Source: Chamaea fasciata
Taxonomy: Eukaryota > Chordata > Aves > Passeriformes > Sylviidae
Direction: 5' to 3'
NCBI GenBank assembly: GCA_029207755.1
Contig: JARCOQ010000011.1
Coordinates: 24,300,712-24,364,711 of the forward strand
Length of the DNA stretch: 64,000 nt
How positions within the stretch are numbered: position 1 is the stretch's first letter; every line of letters begins with the position of its first letter. A program made the translations under genes and the position numbers. Of this stretch, positions 22,421 to 35,609 are shown piece by piece. The notes below the pieces were generated by a model, which saw only the letters and a program-made list of their open reading frames with translations, ran no database searches and was not told the DNA's origin.

Positions 22421-23983
22421 AGTGCCAATAAACTTTGGTGCTGGTTGATAAAGTTTCCTCAATGGAATAAATATATATTTGACTTTCAAAACCTTTCCTG
22501 GGTTACACAGAGTGGGGGGTAAGAGAAGAGGGAAATGCCAGCTGTAGGATTTGATATACTGAGAGCCAGATCTGCAGCTAGCAAGGAGTCTGGAGAGATC
22601 CACACGGGCTGGGAGGCAGCCTAAAGCGTGCTGAAACTCTAACTAATAGCTTAAATTTGTATCTTGGTAAGATATTTCAACTGAGGGGAGCTGCAGCAGC
22701 TAACACATGCTCACTAATGCCCTTCACGACTCTCTATATGGAGTAGACCCAAGGGCGGGGTGGAAAATCTGACTTGAAATTTTTAGCCCTGAGTACTGGT
22801 CACTGCTAAGGGAGGAAAAATGGATTAGGGGAACCAGCTTTGGTTCATTGTTTGATTGCCATAATGGTAAACACGACATTTATTCTCACTCTGACACGGC
22901 ACAAGAAGCCAACCAGCTCAGAACAAAACTAAGGACAAGAAGGTTAAACGTGAATTAGTGAGACCAGCCACTCATACACAGAAAATACCGATTAGGAGCA
23001 AAATTCAACTAAATCTGTATCAGCTGGGGTAAAACAGAAAAGGTAATGCACTTGAACAGTCCCTTACACAGTGAAAAACTATTGCTGTAAAAGAACATTT
23101 TTAAATCAAAACAATCACTTAAACCTACAGTGTTATAATCAACATAAATGAAACTTTATCTCGATGTGATAAATCAGTGTAACTGAACTTCATTTTACTC
23201 ATTAGTAGACCTTTGCTGTTTTACACTGAGATGTGTCACAAAGTAGCACTGCAAATCACATGCCTCTTTCCAGCAGAAAGCAGTAATAAAAGATGACTAT
23301 TCTACCAAATTATAATGAAGACAGATAACAGAGTGAATTATAAAACAAAGGTTATAGATAGAGACTGAGCCTTGTAGAGGTAATGACTTTTAATTGGATT
23401 GAGTTTATCATATTTTCAGAGGTACAGCACAACCAGAAGAAAGGATTAGAATTATTTCCACATTTCATTATTTGGCATAATGAGAAAACAGAGGGAGGTC
23501 CACATCCCTGATGTGTTTGGTAAGCCACAGGAGATGTTGAACATGTCAGTATCCGGTAGAGTACGGTCCTGAGACACAAATGCATTCGCTCCCTTATAAT
23601 GCGGCAAAGTGTAATCACTTGAAAAGAAAAAAAAAAAAAAAAAAAGGATAGGGAAAAAAAGCCAGGTCATGAAGTTTTGTTTCAAAAGCACATTATGAAT
23701 AAAAAGGAATTTAACCCCTTCCTGCCAGCAGGCACTTCAGCACTAGCCTGCAAACACCCATCCATCTGCTTTGAGGAGCTGAGCGATACTCACTCTAAGC
23801 ACCAGGAGCTTAAAAAGAATGAACCAGTGACACCTCAGTGACCCCATCCTCTCTCTCACACCATCAGGGCAAAAACACCCTGGGGGAGACACTGCAGAGG
23901 GGACCTGCACTGTCCCAATCCCAAAGAGACTGCACTCAACCTGAGAAGAGGAGGGAATACAGACCAGTGGGGAGAAAGCAGCT
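22421..23983. other. Intronic stretch without recognised genes
   Basis: Unique sequence ending at a 19-A run and then the CR1 remnant. No exon was recognised. Confidence 0.6.
23627..23645 (+). repeat. A homopolymer (19)
   Basis: Nineteen uninterrupted A, preceded by GAAAAG. Confidence 0.95.
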
Positions 23984-24092
23984 CAGAATATCCTGAGTTG
24001 GAAGGGACCTGCAAGAATCATCAAGTCCAAGCCCTGGCCTTTTGCAGGACATTCCCAAAATGCTAGGGATAAAAGAGCAAGATCTGAGAGAT
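23984..24092 (-). mobile_element. Truncated CR1 LINE 3' end
   Basis: The plus strand reads CAGAATATCCTGAGTTGGAA, then GGGACCTGCAAGAATCATCA, AGTCCAAGCCCTGG and a GCAGGACATTCCCAAAA segment. This is the reverse complement of the typical avian CR1 3' terminal region, in which the element ends by the AGAATC-type repeat. The element is therefore on the minus strand, truncated at its 5' end as most CR1 copies are. The right boundary is approximate. It is diverged from a consensus recalled from memory, so it is an old insertion. Confidence 0.8.
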
Positions 24093-24219
24093 TAGCAGAA
24101 AAGGATGTACCTGCTCCTGAGCTATGCCCAAGTATTCCAGGGAGGGATGGACTTTTGGGGAGTTGCTTTGGGAAAACCGAGCTGCCGCAGAGCAGAGTTT
24201 CGCACCAGCAGCCAGACAG

Positions 24220-24365
24220 CTTTTTAATTAAGCAATTACAGTGAGAGAGTATTAATTATACTCGAGTGACACTGTGATACACTGTAGTTAAGTCCTTGAA
24301 GCACTAACAGAAGTACTCATAACAAATACACTAATCAGGAAAAGTATCGGATAATTAATCCTACA
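24220..24365. promoter_or_regulatory. Homeodomain-type TAATTA cluster beside CR1
   Basis: TTAATTAA at 24224-24231, AATTA at 24234-24238, ATTAATTATA at 24251-24260 and ATAATTAATC at 24351-24360 fall within 140 bp of complex sequence. It lies about 130 bp from the CR1 remnant. The enhancer reading is inference. Confidence 0.25.
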
Positions 24366-26863
24366 ATACTGTCCACTTCAAAAACTCAAGGTCTGGCAAG
24401 ACTGGCTTCCAGCATTTGTTTCCGAGGAGATACAAGGCCACAATTTTTCCTGCAAGCAACTCCTCAGCAGAAGGTCACCCAGTAACATGCAGGATGTACT
24501 TAGCTGATTGGAAAATCATGAATCTAAAGAGCAACTATATTTCGTATCAGGTGTATTTTGCAGCATTCTGGGACATCGGTACATGTTTATATTCACTATA
24601 TTTTTTTTAATTTTTACCAAAACACCCCTTTGGAACAGTTTTATTTCATCACATGTGTGTACACATTTATTCCTGTATGACAGCGCTGGTTTGGGTGGGA
24701 TTACTCTAAAACTTGAATGAATTTTTTTTTCCCATTTGTCTCCATGTAACCCAGAGCTTTGGCTGGCACACTTTGACAAGTTCTTCTCATTGATATGTCA
24801 CTCAAAAAACCCACACATTTTCAGAATGTGATGAACAAAAATCTTTGTTTCATTTTTTTCCAAAAAAAACCATTCTGAACTGGATTTATCTACATTATCT
24901 CCACCACCAATTTGTTCCGTACCCTGCTCATTCCTCAAAGCAATTCCACAGTTTTTTCTGACATAATTCTACCTGTGCCAGCCACATATTTTAAATAAAC
25001 ACTAATTAATGCTTAATCTCAACAAGATACTCATGGTTGATAAAATATATTTGTGTTTCCTGCCCCATTTCAGAAGGCTGGCCTGTCCCAACAAACAGGA
25101 TTTCTCTTAATTCCAGTGAGACTTTTGTCTGAGTTTACCAAAATGTTCATTTCAGTGGTGATGCAGATAAGGTTTGCCCATGGAACTGACACCATTTACT
25201 GCAGGCATCCAAGCACAAATGGGAAAAAGCTACTTGCTGCCCTACAGCAAGCCCCAAACTCCATGGTAGGATGACTTCAAACAAGGATGGAGGCAAAAGG
25301 AAACTACACCCATTGAGTACAGCTAAATTCTCAGTTACCTTTCTAAGATCGTTTGTTTTTCTAGGAAGCGTGGCATCCATCAGTGCAAGGAGCTACAAGA
25401 ATCTGTAGCAATTATTTTTCTTGGCCTTTGCATAAGAGGACAAGGGGAAACACCAGGGTTTTTGCAGCCAAGACATCTACACAGAGATAAAATGGGGGCC
25501 CAGCTCCTCCATCTTCACAGGCTTCATGTGCTTCAGCTCAGCTTAAGATGCTGCACGGCCTCAGAGCCAGCGGCCACAGCTCCCTCCCCATGCCCTGTCT
25601 GCATCCTCTGCTGCAGGAAAGTGCTTGCAAAACAGAAGTTAGCTTCCCCTGAAAATCCTTCATTTCCTCTCCACTCTTCCCCCCCAATTTTCCCTCCCAT
25701 TTTTCAGAGATGTTTGATTTTCTTTCCCATGTTATTACCAAAAAAAAAAAATTGTGAAAAAGGAAAACATTCAGAGAAGTTAAAAGTCCAAATCCCAAAT
25801 ATTAGAGCTCAGAGTTTTGCTGAGCAATCAGGAGACTTGTTTAAAAAGGAAAAGTGTTTGCAGAAATCTGGCAAATCTAGGATGTTGTCACCTCTTTCCT
25901 ATAAAATCGTTCCTCGTGTAATTTGGAAACTCCACCAAGGGTGTTTGTCTGGCCGTATTTTACCTAGCACGCCTCTGAAGGGTGAGTTCTCTGTGATTCA
26001 GTGCTTGGAGGTTTTTAACACTGTCTAAGAGCTTTCCACTCTTGCCTCTCTCCCATGCTGGTGGTCCATAGTGTTGCTGGGAGGTGCCTGTTCTCTCTTT
26101 AACACATATTTTCAACCTCAGCCAAAAGCACTTTGCTACTCCCTTCACTTGGACACAGAGCAATACCTCACTCTGTTCGCCCCTTTTCCCTTTTCTTTGT
26201 AGGAAAATGAGCAAAATGGATTACATCCATCTGCACTGTTGAACTCATAGGGGAAACTTCTGGAACTCTCAAGAACCAAGAGACAGCCCATGTCTCATGT
26301 TTGGAGAGTTCCATGCAAGCCAAAGCTCCACACAGGCAGATACCACAGGCACAGAAACCAGTGGGGAGTTTTTGGCCAGCAAAGCCCGGAGTTTTCCAAG
26401 CCCAGCTAGTCAGAAAAAGATCGAGAAGATATTTCAGCAGACGCAGGACTAACAGGAAAGACCTCCTGGGCTCTCAGCTCCCTGCGTCCAGCAAACCACA
26501 GAGTCTTTGCTTATACTGGGAGCGGGCAGCCCTGACACTGCACACTCAGTTGCTTTGGCAAACGTATCCAGTAACAAATTCCCCCATTCCCTCTTGGGTT
26601 TCCCATTTCTTCCACAGGATCATATTATCTCATTTGCCTCAGATGAGCTCCATGGTGAATAGCTCATCTCTCCCCAGTGCTTTGAAGATGCAAAGCAGGA
26701 CAGTATGGAAATGCCAAGTGTTCCCGTAGCACCAGTAGCCTGCTGGAAGTGACAGTCCTTATTCTGATCACATCCCCCCTCCAAAATCAACAGTGACACC
26801 AGTGTGAAACCAGAACGAGACTCCCGCTGTGAAACAGTTAACATCAGTTAGATCTATTTTGAC

Positions 26864-26895
26864 TTTTAAAAAAAGAAAAAGAAAAAAAAAAAAAA
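26864..26895 (+). repeat. A-rich tract ending in A14
   Basis: A7, A5 and A14 blocks are separated by single G. Confidence 0.9.
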
Positions 26896-28662
26896 GACTG
26901 GGACTACAGTTTATTTTACATGGCTTCCTGGTCAAAGCCTCAATCGTTTTGTAGATATTTATTAATATATATTAACTGTAAAGAAAGTTAACTGCTAATG
27001 TAATTTATTCCCCTCTTTGTTCCATACACCTTGTATTGCTTTCTCTGAAGCTGTTGATCTTGGAGAATCAGAGGGGTCCTGGGGAGCTGCTAACAGAGAG
27101 CAATAAATCAGCACTCTGAAAGCTTCTGGTTCATCCCAATAACTTGGAAGAAAATTTGAAAAATAATCTTTTTCTTTTTTTCTTTCCCCTTTCCAAACTG
27201 CCTATCTTCACAAGCTCTATTGTTTTCATGTGCAGGCTGATATATGACAGCTTAAATAAATACATAGTTCTTAATGGAGTAAATTCAGCCTTCGTGTAAT
27301 TGGATGCCATGCCATTAGAGACCTTGGCCCAGGCAGTGCTCTCCATCCCCAAGGATCTCACAGGACCCTTCAGACTCAAACTAACAGGAGGTTGTTATAT
27401 ACTTCAATTCTACCTATTATGTCACTGTGGACTAATCCTCTGTTATAAAGAGTACTTAACTTTATATCTATTTATGTTTACGGACGTGGATTTAAGTACT
27501 GTTTATAATGACAAGGATGTATATATACAACATGTATATGTAATATAATATATATATAAACACAGAGACACATCCTAAATCATAGAAGTGGTGGAGTCCT
27601 TGAGCTAAAATGGCTTGAGAAGCTGAGGGGGTTTTATGTCAGGAAAATAATGTGGCTTTTCCTGAAATTGTTCTGAAAGTGACTTGAATTCCTTCTGTCC
27701 AAATTAGAGCCAAAAATGCTGAGAAATTTTCAGGCTAGACCATTACACCTCACAAAGCCGTAAGTGGTCATCCGAGAGATCTTGTGTTAGATACCCCTCA
27801 CTGCAGCACCAGTGTCCCTACCAGGAAAGAGAGAATTGCAGTGAAACAATTTGCTGCTCACAAAAGACACTTCCCAGGGTGATGAAGTGGAAGGAACAAA
27901 TTGCATTTTAAAGTTTTCCCTGGTAAGCTTGTTAGAAACTCAAGTCAAATAAAAGCAACCGTTCCTATAGAGCACTTTTCAAAGCAAGTATCAAACTGGT
28001 ATTTAGCTGACCTTCTGCACACTCTGGTGAACAAGTTTGGTAGGATCACGCATAACTCCAAGGACATCAGAGGCCAAAAATCCAAAATTGTCCTGGGAAG
28101 GCGTTGGAAGAGGTCTCAGAGCACATCCATGTCTCCATCTCACCGACCGCGGCCGTGGAGGTGAACAGAACCAACCCGTGGTCACCAAACAAATCAGGGG
28201 CATGTTTGGAAAATCAGCAATTTGTCTGGACCTGGCATACCTTGGTCCCTCCTCACAGAGCTGCAGTTCATGTATGGACCACAGCCCACATGGGAAAAGC
28301 TGGAGATGAACAATCGGAGCCTCCCAAGGGCTCTGAAGCAAAGACTGAAATGTGGTGAACCTTGCACAAAAAGCCCATGTTGGGTATGGAGAGAAGTTAC
28401 ATTGTAGTGAGGGCTGTGAGCCATGGAAAAGTCAGCTGGAGGAGGGGAAGTTCAGGGCCAAGCACCAGGATGAGCCTGGCTATGGGATTCCTCCCCAGGG
28501 AACTCTGCTCAGAGCTGGCTGCGCCCCCTTCACACCTCATCATCCTGCTTTTCCTGTTGAAGCCAACACCACTCCTCCCCAAAATCAGTAGAAGAACCAG
28601 AATCTCACTTGTACCAAGCTTGAGGATTCACACAACCAATAGCTCAAAGTTTGAGCAATACT

Positions 28663-28740
28663 TCCAAAAAAAACCCAAAAAACCCCAACCAAACAAACAA
28701 AAAAAAAACCAAAAACAAGCATAAAAACCAAAACAAAACA
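28663..28740 (+). repeat. C/A-rich low-complexity tract
   Basis: Runs of A up to 9 or 10 alternate with CC, CCC and CCCC. It resembles, on the opposite strand, the G/T-rich tract at 230-352 but without four G-runs of at least three. Confidence 0.9.
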
Positions 28741-29300
28741 CCTGAACCAAGTTCTGTGGGGACTGAAAGGACCTCTTAGAAAGTGCCTGCGGAAAGGACA
28801 TGTTCAGGGCTGAGACCACCAGAGATGCTGCCTAGATCCCAGACTGGGCTGACAGTCTCCCACCATGCTGGAGAGCCCATTTCTATCCCCTGCTGCCCAC
28901 CAGGGACTTCATCTCAGGATTAACCTTGTGTTGTCTCACCAGAGGCCAAAGCCCCAACACTCACGCGCCCAGAGGGAATTTTGCTGGAGAAAAAGGGCTC
29001 GACGTGCTTTTTGTCCAGGTATTTTAGCTGAGAGGGGTAAACCCAAAAAATACCATTTGTTGTTTAAAGTGCAAATCCCAGCAACTACTTTGAACAGGAG
29101 CATTTGGTAGTTGACACATCTACGGATGTTTTAAATCATAAGGGCATCCACTCCATTTTAGTTTTAATGTGTTTGTGTGCGAAGTTCTTTGTCATTCCAG
29201 CCCACCTGTCTCAGGGCACAGAAATCAAAAACAGGAGTAACTCTCAAATTTCACCTCAATTTAATCCATCACAGAAAGCAGACTGGTTTTGCACTGTATT

Positions 29301-29322
29301 AAAAAAAAAAAAAAAAAAAAAA
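29301..29322 (+). repeat. A homopolymer (22)
   Basis: Twenty-two uninterrupted A. The sequence before it (TTTTGCACTGTATT) does not resemble an mRNA 3' end with a poly(A) signal. Confidence 0.95.
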
Positions 29323-32300
29323 CCACACCAGGACATTTAAACAAAGTGACACAGATCATCAGCAGATCAACTGAAAATGACAGCTCAATCAAACAAATGT
29401 ATGTTGAGAATTTCCACAGGGCAGCTCTAGCTGCAGCCAAACCAAATTTGTTTAGTATACATAAGTTAGCTGCTTAGAAACATTCAGTATGCTGCTAGCC
29501 AGATGATGACTTTCCCAGATAAACTTCTATTTAACCAAATATCCCCCCACCCATGCAAGTGCTGGCAGGGTTTTAATGGATTCTCTTTTGACTTTGCTCT
29601 GGTGGCAGGCTGGTAACAAACCCACCCACATGGCCCTTAACTAAAAATAACTAAAAAGCTGCCTTCAAATAAGTGTTATAACCACCAAAAGGCAGGCAAA
29701 ACTCTATAATCCTGATGGAGTGCTTCTGGCTGCCAATTAATTCACAAAGTGGCATGAGGGTGAAATACAAATTATGAACTTGGGAAGCACCAGAGAAAAC
29801 TGCACATCCTGTGTCATATATCAAGCAAACAGAGACGAGGAGATTTGTCTGATTCCTCTTTTAAGGCAAGGTATTCCTCTTGAAATCAATGAAAAATCTC
29901 CTATTGATTCCAGAAATGCCACATAAATCTCTCGTTGAGGAAATACATTGATAAGAGCTCCCCTCTGTGATTCCACCCTGCTTTAGAACAGATTTTCTAT
30001 GGTGTCATTTAGCAACAGCCAAAGTATAAAAATACTTTTGAAGATGAGGGAGTAATTTGGCAAATTTAGCTTAAAAGTCATTAAAATATACAAGGAGTTT
30101 TATCCAGACTCAGATGCTTGAGCAAAGGAGTTTTTGGTTCAGACAACGTCAGAGCTCTGGGCAAAATCAAGGCACTGGATTTCAGCCAGTCTAGAAGGAT
30201 TTTGTCCATTGCTACTGAAATTAGTGGCCTAAAGCCCATCTGATGTGAAATAGCCAGATTTTATTCAGGGTGAGAATTTCAGGTACCAGTGGTGCACTTT
30301 AGGGACCAGCACAGGTACACACGTGTGTTTAAGGGGTGACCATCCAACTATATAACTCCAAAATGAATAAGGGACAGAGAATGACAGGCTAACACAATGA
30401 TTTGTATTACAAATTATAATTTTGGTGAAAGTCTGTATTGAAATATTTTTGGGGTTCTTTTTTTTCCAATTTCCGCTTTGTTAAAATAAATGACTCAAAA
30501 ATAAAAGCTACTAGGCAACATATATCCGCTCTTCAAAGTTCTGTCAAACAAAAGAGTGCCTATAAAGCACATATTCTGATGGACATCTGCTTGCTATTTA
30601 ATATTTACAAAAAAATACAAATGCAACAAATTAGGAGGCCTGTGATGCTGGAGCATCCCGAGGAGCAGTGTTTACACAAGGATCAGAGGGATGTGGGATG
30701 GCAATGGAGAGAATAGATGCTTACAGATATGTCACAGCTTATTTCCTGGGGGAAAAAATAATGCAGCAAAAGGTCATTGTAAGTGATGCAACCACCCTAA
30801 ATAACTAGGACCCAGCCTGGAGGTTGCCTGAGAAAGCCAAAATCAGCTACAGTGTGCCAGCGACAAGAGATGCGTCATTTAAGGCTCTCATTGCAGAAGA
30901 GGAGACAGAGGTGCCCCTTTTGGAATGCAGAAATCCCCGTGTCCTGTTCTCATCATCAGTGTCAGAGGTCCACAGACCCCTGAGATGAATAAAAAGAAGT
31001 TTAAAGTGTCTGAGTCTGATGGGACCGGGGGAGAAAGAGAAAATTCCTTAAGTACCCGCATGGTGGGAGGAGTTGTCTGTACACAAAAATGCTCACTGTT
31101 CAACACTGTATGATTTCCTTAAAAAGGATCTGTTTGGGGGGAGTTTAGCTCATGAGTTTTGAGTGCATAATTGTGCTTTTGCCAAAATTTGCACGTTGAC
31201 ATATTGCTAGGGAAGAAAACCATGGGAAAGCAAGGATGAAGGATGACAAAACTCAACGTATTAACCCCCAGAAGGGTTCCTGCTGGATATTGGTTTTTTA
31301 CAAGTGCTGTTTCTCAAAGTGCAAAAGAGCCACCTGATGATACAGTACAGAAATCACAGAGCTCAAAATTCATATTATTTTGAGTGGTACAAGATTAAAA
31401 ATAATCTTTTCCCCTTACGCTGCCCCCAAATGTAACACAAAAGAAGGTGAAGTTGTCCATGCAACTGGAAAACAAACAAGATGCAAACTCAAAAATTAAC
31501 ACTGAGAAGAGAAGCAACTGTAAAAATAAATAGAAAAAAGGAGTTTAGACAAATTAATCTGGTCTACCTAGAGCAGCAACAATAAAAAAAAAATTAAAAA
31601 ATTAATAAAAAATCCCACCCCAAACTCTTGAAACTCCCTGAAACTCTTCCAAAACAACAGAAAATGGTAAATTTTCCTTGATTTTAGCAGCATGGCTGCT
31701 TTCAAATTTTATGTCTGGAGATGCAAATCATGTCAGATGAAATCTATGGAACTCTGAATATTACCATCTTCTTTTTTGCTAATCCAAACAAGCTACACAT
31801 AAAATACAATTTCAGAATAGCTGAGCTGCTGTGTGCACTCCACTGACAAACACATCAAGGGTGGTGCAGATTATCCTTGGTAGTGAGGAAACCAAAGATC
31901 AAACCATAAAATCTTCATGGCTATTGCCAAGAGGTTTGCCATTTAAATAATCTAATTTTTATTTATGTGAGTAAAGCCATTTTATTTTTAGGGAGTTAAA
32001 CACACAAGCTCAGGGAGACAAACAAAGCCTAACAACCCAAAAAAGACACCTTTGTCACACTGCTCCCTGAAAAGAACATGCCCGGGATATATTTTATGTG
32101 TGCAGGGTAAATCTATTTCCTTTTCTCCCACTGGCCTGGCTCCCTAAGGAGCAGAGCACCCATCGCACACATGGCAGGAGTCCAGAAATCCACACAGCTC
32201 CCTCAAAGTACACGACCAAACCAGCAAACCCTTTGTAATTTTCCCAGGTTTTTAGGAACCATCAGGAGCATTTACAGCCCTGATTCAGGGCGAATTTAAC

Positions 32301-35099
32301 CCAGTCCAGACTAGAACTCGATCAGCTCACAGTGTGTATTGAGTTTAACACAAATAAAGACGACTGTAGAAGTTAACGTGGATAAGAGCTAGAAGCAAGA
32401 AACTCAGCTTCACAACCACGACCAGCACAAGGAGATCTGCAGAAATCAAAGCACAGGATGCACGATGGTTTCCACTGCATTCCTCAGCCTCAGAGATCTG
32501 CCAATATCTTGCACGTAAGCACAGGGACCTTCAAAAGAGCCGGGTTTGTCCCAAGAAAGTACAAAACAATCACTACAAAGGCGAGCAATGAAAAATCCTC
32601 CTCCTGAACAAACATGCCGTAAAAATGAAGTATAAATCATAAAACCCAAATGAAAACAACCACTCCCCCACCCCAAAATTGCCCAAATAATGGGATGAGG
32701 AAGTTTCCTCTGATGAGATTAAATACTGCAAAGCTCTTTCCAAGTGCAGTAACAAACTGCTTTAGAAGCAGTGGCAGAAAGCAGCACAACACTGAGCAAT
32801 GCAGGGCAGCACAGAGGCAAAGTAAGGATTGATCCAGAGCCCTGGGACAAAAGCTTTGCCTTCCCTCAAAATGCATGGAAAAGGCTTCTCACAAGTGTGC
32901 CACCTCGCCTAACTCCACTCTCAGGGGTTTGCTGCTCAGGTCAGTGGAAGAAAAATGAAGCTAACAAATGTTTTTGAAAACGCCAGTTCTTGAAAGCAAA
33001 CTTATTACGCTGAGGACTGAGCACCATCAAGCACAAAACTCCGGCACCGCAGCTTGAGACAAAATGCCAGACCTTCACACAAAGCACCTCTCCAAGATTA
33101 TTTCCCCAACTCAGCAGAGAATACAGCGAAATAGGTCATATATCAACAGGAGCAAAGCAATGCCATGCTCGGCAATGAAATTCCTTGGGACAAAGGGTCT
33201 CCGCATTTATTCTACCCCACCATCTCTCAACATATCTCAATCTCACAGGAGGTCAGCTGCCTACCCCTCAGTCTGCCACGTTCAGCCTGGGATGCAAAAA
33301 TTCTGGCAGCAACAGAAAGGAGAGGGAAGATGTTAAAATGAGTCTTACTGTCTTTTGCCTTGTTTTCATCCTTTTGGATTTATATGAAACCCAATAAAAT
33401 GGGCAGATTCCTATGATTTGTAACAAAAGGGGTTACAAACATGGACACCAGACCAGGCAATCCATGCCTCCTGTTATACACCCACCAAAAGCAGTGGCCT
33501 CATGGTGACCTGCTCCACCAGGACATTGGGGCACCAACATGGTGTTTGGAGGCACCTTTCACAGAGCTCTGTCAACGTGGGGTCCTCACTCCATCACTCC
33601 CATGGAGAAGGTGGTCCTGCTTTTCACCCTCTTCCCGCTAGAAAGCTCATTTCTGGCCTCGGAATATTCATGGGCACTTTATTGCCCATTTGTACTTGTT
33701 CCAGCACTGTCCTTTAGCTTAAATGGTTTGCCGGGAGTGTTTGTCACCTTCAGTATCAGACATAACCTCTATCAGCCTTCATTTTCCCCAGCTGCACAAG
33801 CCAAGCTTTTTAGCCCATTCTTGTACTCAATTATCAATCATCAGCTGTTCAATTAGAGACGGTGTAAGTCTAAGACCCAGGAGCCTCAGGAAGAGAAATA
33901 TCCCAGACACTGTGACAGAGATAACACAAAGTTGTGTCAGGAGCAAGTATACAATGAATGCATAAATCAGGAGGGAAAGCAGGGGCAAGAGGAGAATTGA
34001 AAGCAGCATCTCCCCTTTCAGTGACTTCTTCTCACTTTGCTACAGAAATCACATCCAGGACAAGTAGCTTTCAGGAAGCAATTACAGGGAAGCAGCAGTG
34101 CAGAAGATAGATCTGTTTCTCAACTCTTCCACATGTCACTTCTCAGGAAGGAGCTGGTCATGGGGCTCACAACTTCAAATCTAAATATTTCCAAGGGAAA
34201 ACGTCCCTAGATGTGAATATCATCTACTGGCCACACAGGATGTGCAGTTGTATAAACCACTAGGAAGCATTTTACGGACCAATCCAAAGAACATCAATTA
34301 AATTCTGATCTCTCTGCTGTTAAAGGCAAACTACTGATTGATTACACAGGGCAAGAAGTCATCTGTGCTCTCTGTTGCACTATTACCAGGCTCTGTCATA
34401 CAAATTTCATGTGTCTCATGGATGTAGAGGACAAGCGGTATGGGCAAAAGCTGTAAAATCCAAATGTAGAAGCTCGACCTAATGCTCTTATTATTTTTAT
34501 TTTACTTTAATGTCTTTGAAAATTAATCATAACTGAAAATATTTTCAGCAATATTTATTTTTAGTTCTGAATTCAGGTAACTCCATCATATAAATATATG
34601 TCAGTATGTCTCAGGGCAGAGAGGAACCTTTCATTACAAAGGCCTTTCTTTGGAGAAAATTGATCTTACTAATATTTTTTTAAAAGCTATTTTATAATAT
34701 ACCTCCCTTCCATAAAAAGTTTCCAGATATTTATTTTCATTCCACTGTGGAAAAAAAAACCAGAAACGAGCTCCTGTAGAAAATAAGTAACCTCCTACAG
34801 GCAGCTGCAGTGATCACGCATTTATTCAAGATAAATATGCTCTAAGGAAGTAAAAATTCCTTTTAATTTAAACTTTTACTGGTATCCTTTTATCTGTTGG
34901 AAGTGCATTGACAGATGTGAATCTGCAGCAGGTGCATGTGACTATTTCTAACACTCACTAAGGAATGGGTAAAGCCATTTTAACTGCTTGCTGTATTCCC
35001 TCATGTCTTTGCTTCCCTTGTGGGAGAGGAGGAGTTTGTGCCTACTCACACCCCTCAGAGGGCAAATCCAAGCCTTTTCTACTAATAGATGCTGAGGTT

Positions 35100-35330
35100 A
35101 ACACGAAGCAATTCAAAGCTTCTCATTAATTACTGCTAATTGTCATGGCAATCTCCTTCCCCCTGTTTTACATCATGAGCAAAAGATTTTTTTTCATTGC
35201 AGAATAGGTGGGAAGAGAGATGCTTGGGAAAACACAATTAGCTCCGCTAATTAGTGTGATCCGATTTGAATATTTCTATTTGCTTAATTAAAAATAAAAT
35301 AAATGTTAAAAAGCAGCTCAGTGAAGTCGT
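35100..35330. promoter_or_regulatory. Candidate enhancer with dense TAATTA sites
   Basis: ATTAATTA at 35125-35132, TAATT at 35137-35141, AATTA at 35236-35240, CTAATTAG at 35247-35254 and TTAATTAA at 35284-35291 occur in non-repetitive DNA. A GTCATGGCAA word (RFX X-box-like half) lies right after the second site. The complexity and spacing resemble deeply conserved developmental enhancers. Conservation was not testable here. Confidence 0.35.
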
Positions 35331-35395
35331 CTGCACATTCTAAATTTTCAGTTCATAAATTAAGATAACTAGGCTGCAAATCTGTTTCTCCATTT

Positions 35396-35430
35396 AAAAA
35401 AAAAAATAAATAAATAAAAGCAAAAAAAAA
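35396..35430 (+). repeat. A-rich/(AAAT)n low-complexity tract
   Basis: An A-run followed by three or four AAAT units and a further A9 block. Confidence 0.9.
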
Positions 35431-35595
35431 GCCAGGTCTGATGGAAGAATATCCCGCAGGCAATGCTGTCCACAAAGCAAGAGAGGGGAGATCCCTCTCC
35501 CAGTGGGAAAGCTGAGAGGACACTGCTGTGTTAAGCGCCACAACCCAAAGTTACTTAAAAGCACTAACAACCTAAAATTAGTTGGGTTTTGTTTG

Positions 35596-35609
35596 TTTTT
35601 TTTTTTTTT
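35596..35609 (+). repeat. T homopolymer (14)
   Basis: An uninterrupted T14 after GTTTG units. Confidence 0.95.

Larger units (their letters stand above)
24366..35099. other. Intronic stretch without recognised genes
   Basis: This long interval is without a convincing exon. It includes the longest open frame in the window (188 codons, 25462-26028, plus strand), a Pro/Ser/Lys-rich composition product with no domain. Low-complexity sites are A14 at 26882-26895, A22 at 29301-29322 and a C/A-rich tract at 28663-28740. An exact octamer lies at 31721-31728. No transposon was recognised. Confidence 0.55.

Noticed and set aside
25462..26028. Longest open frame (188 codons, plus strand)
   Set aside because: No recognisable domain, biased Pro/Ser/Lys composition and a run through A- and T-rich stretches. 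It is compatible with chance in a GC-richer patch of intron.
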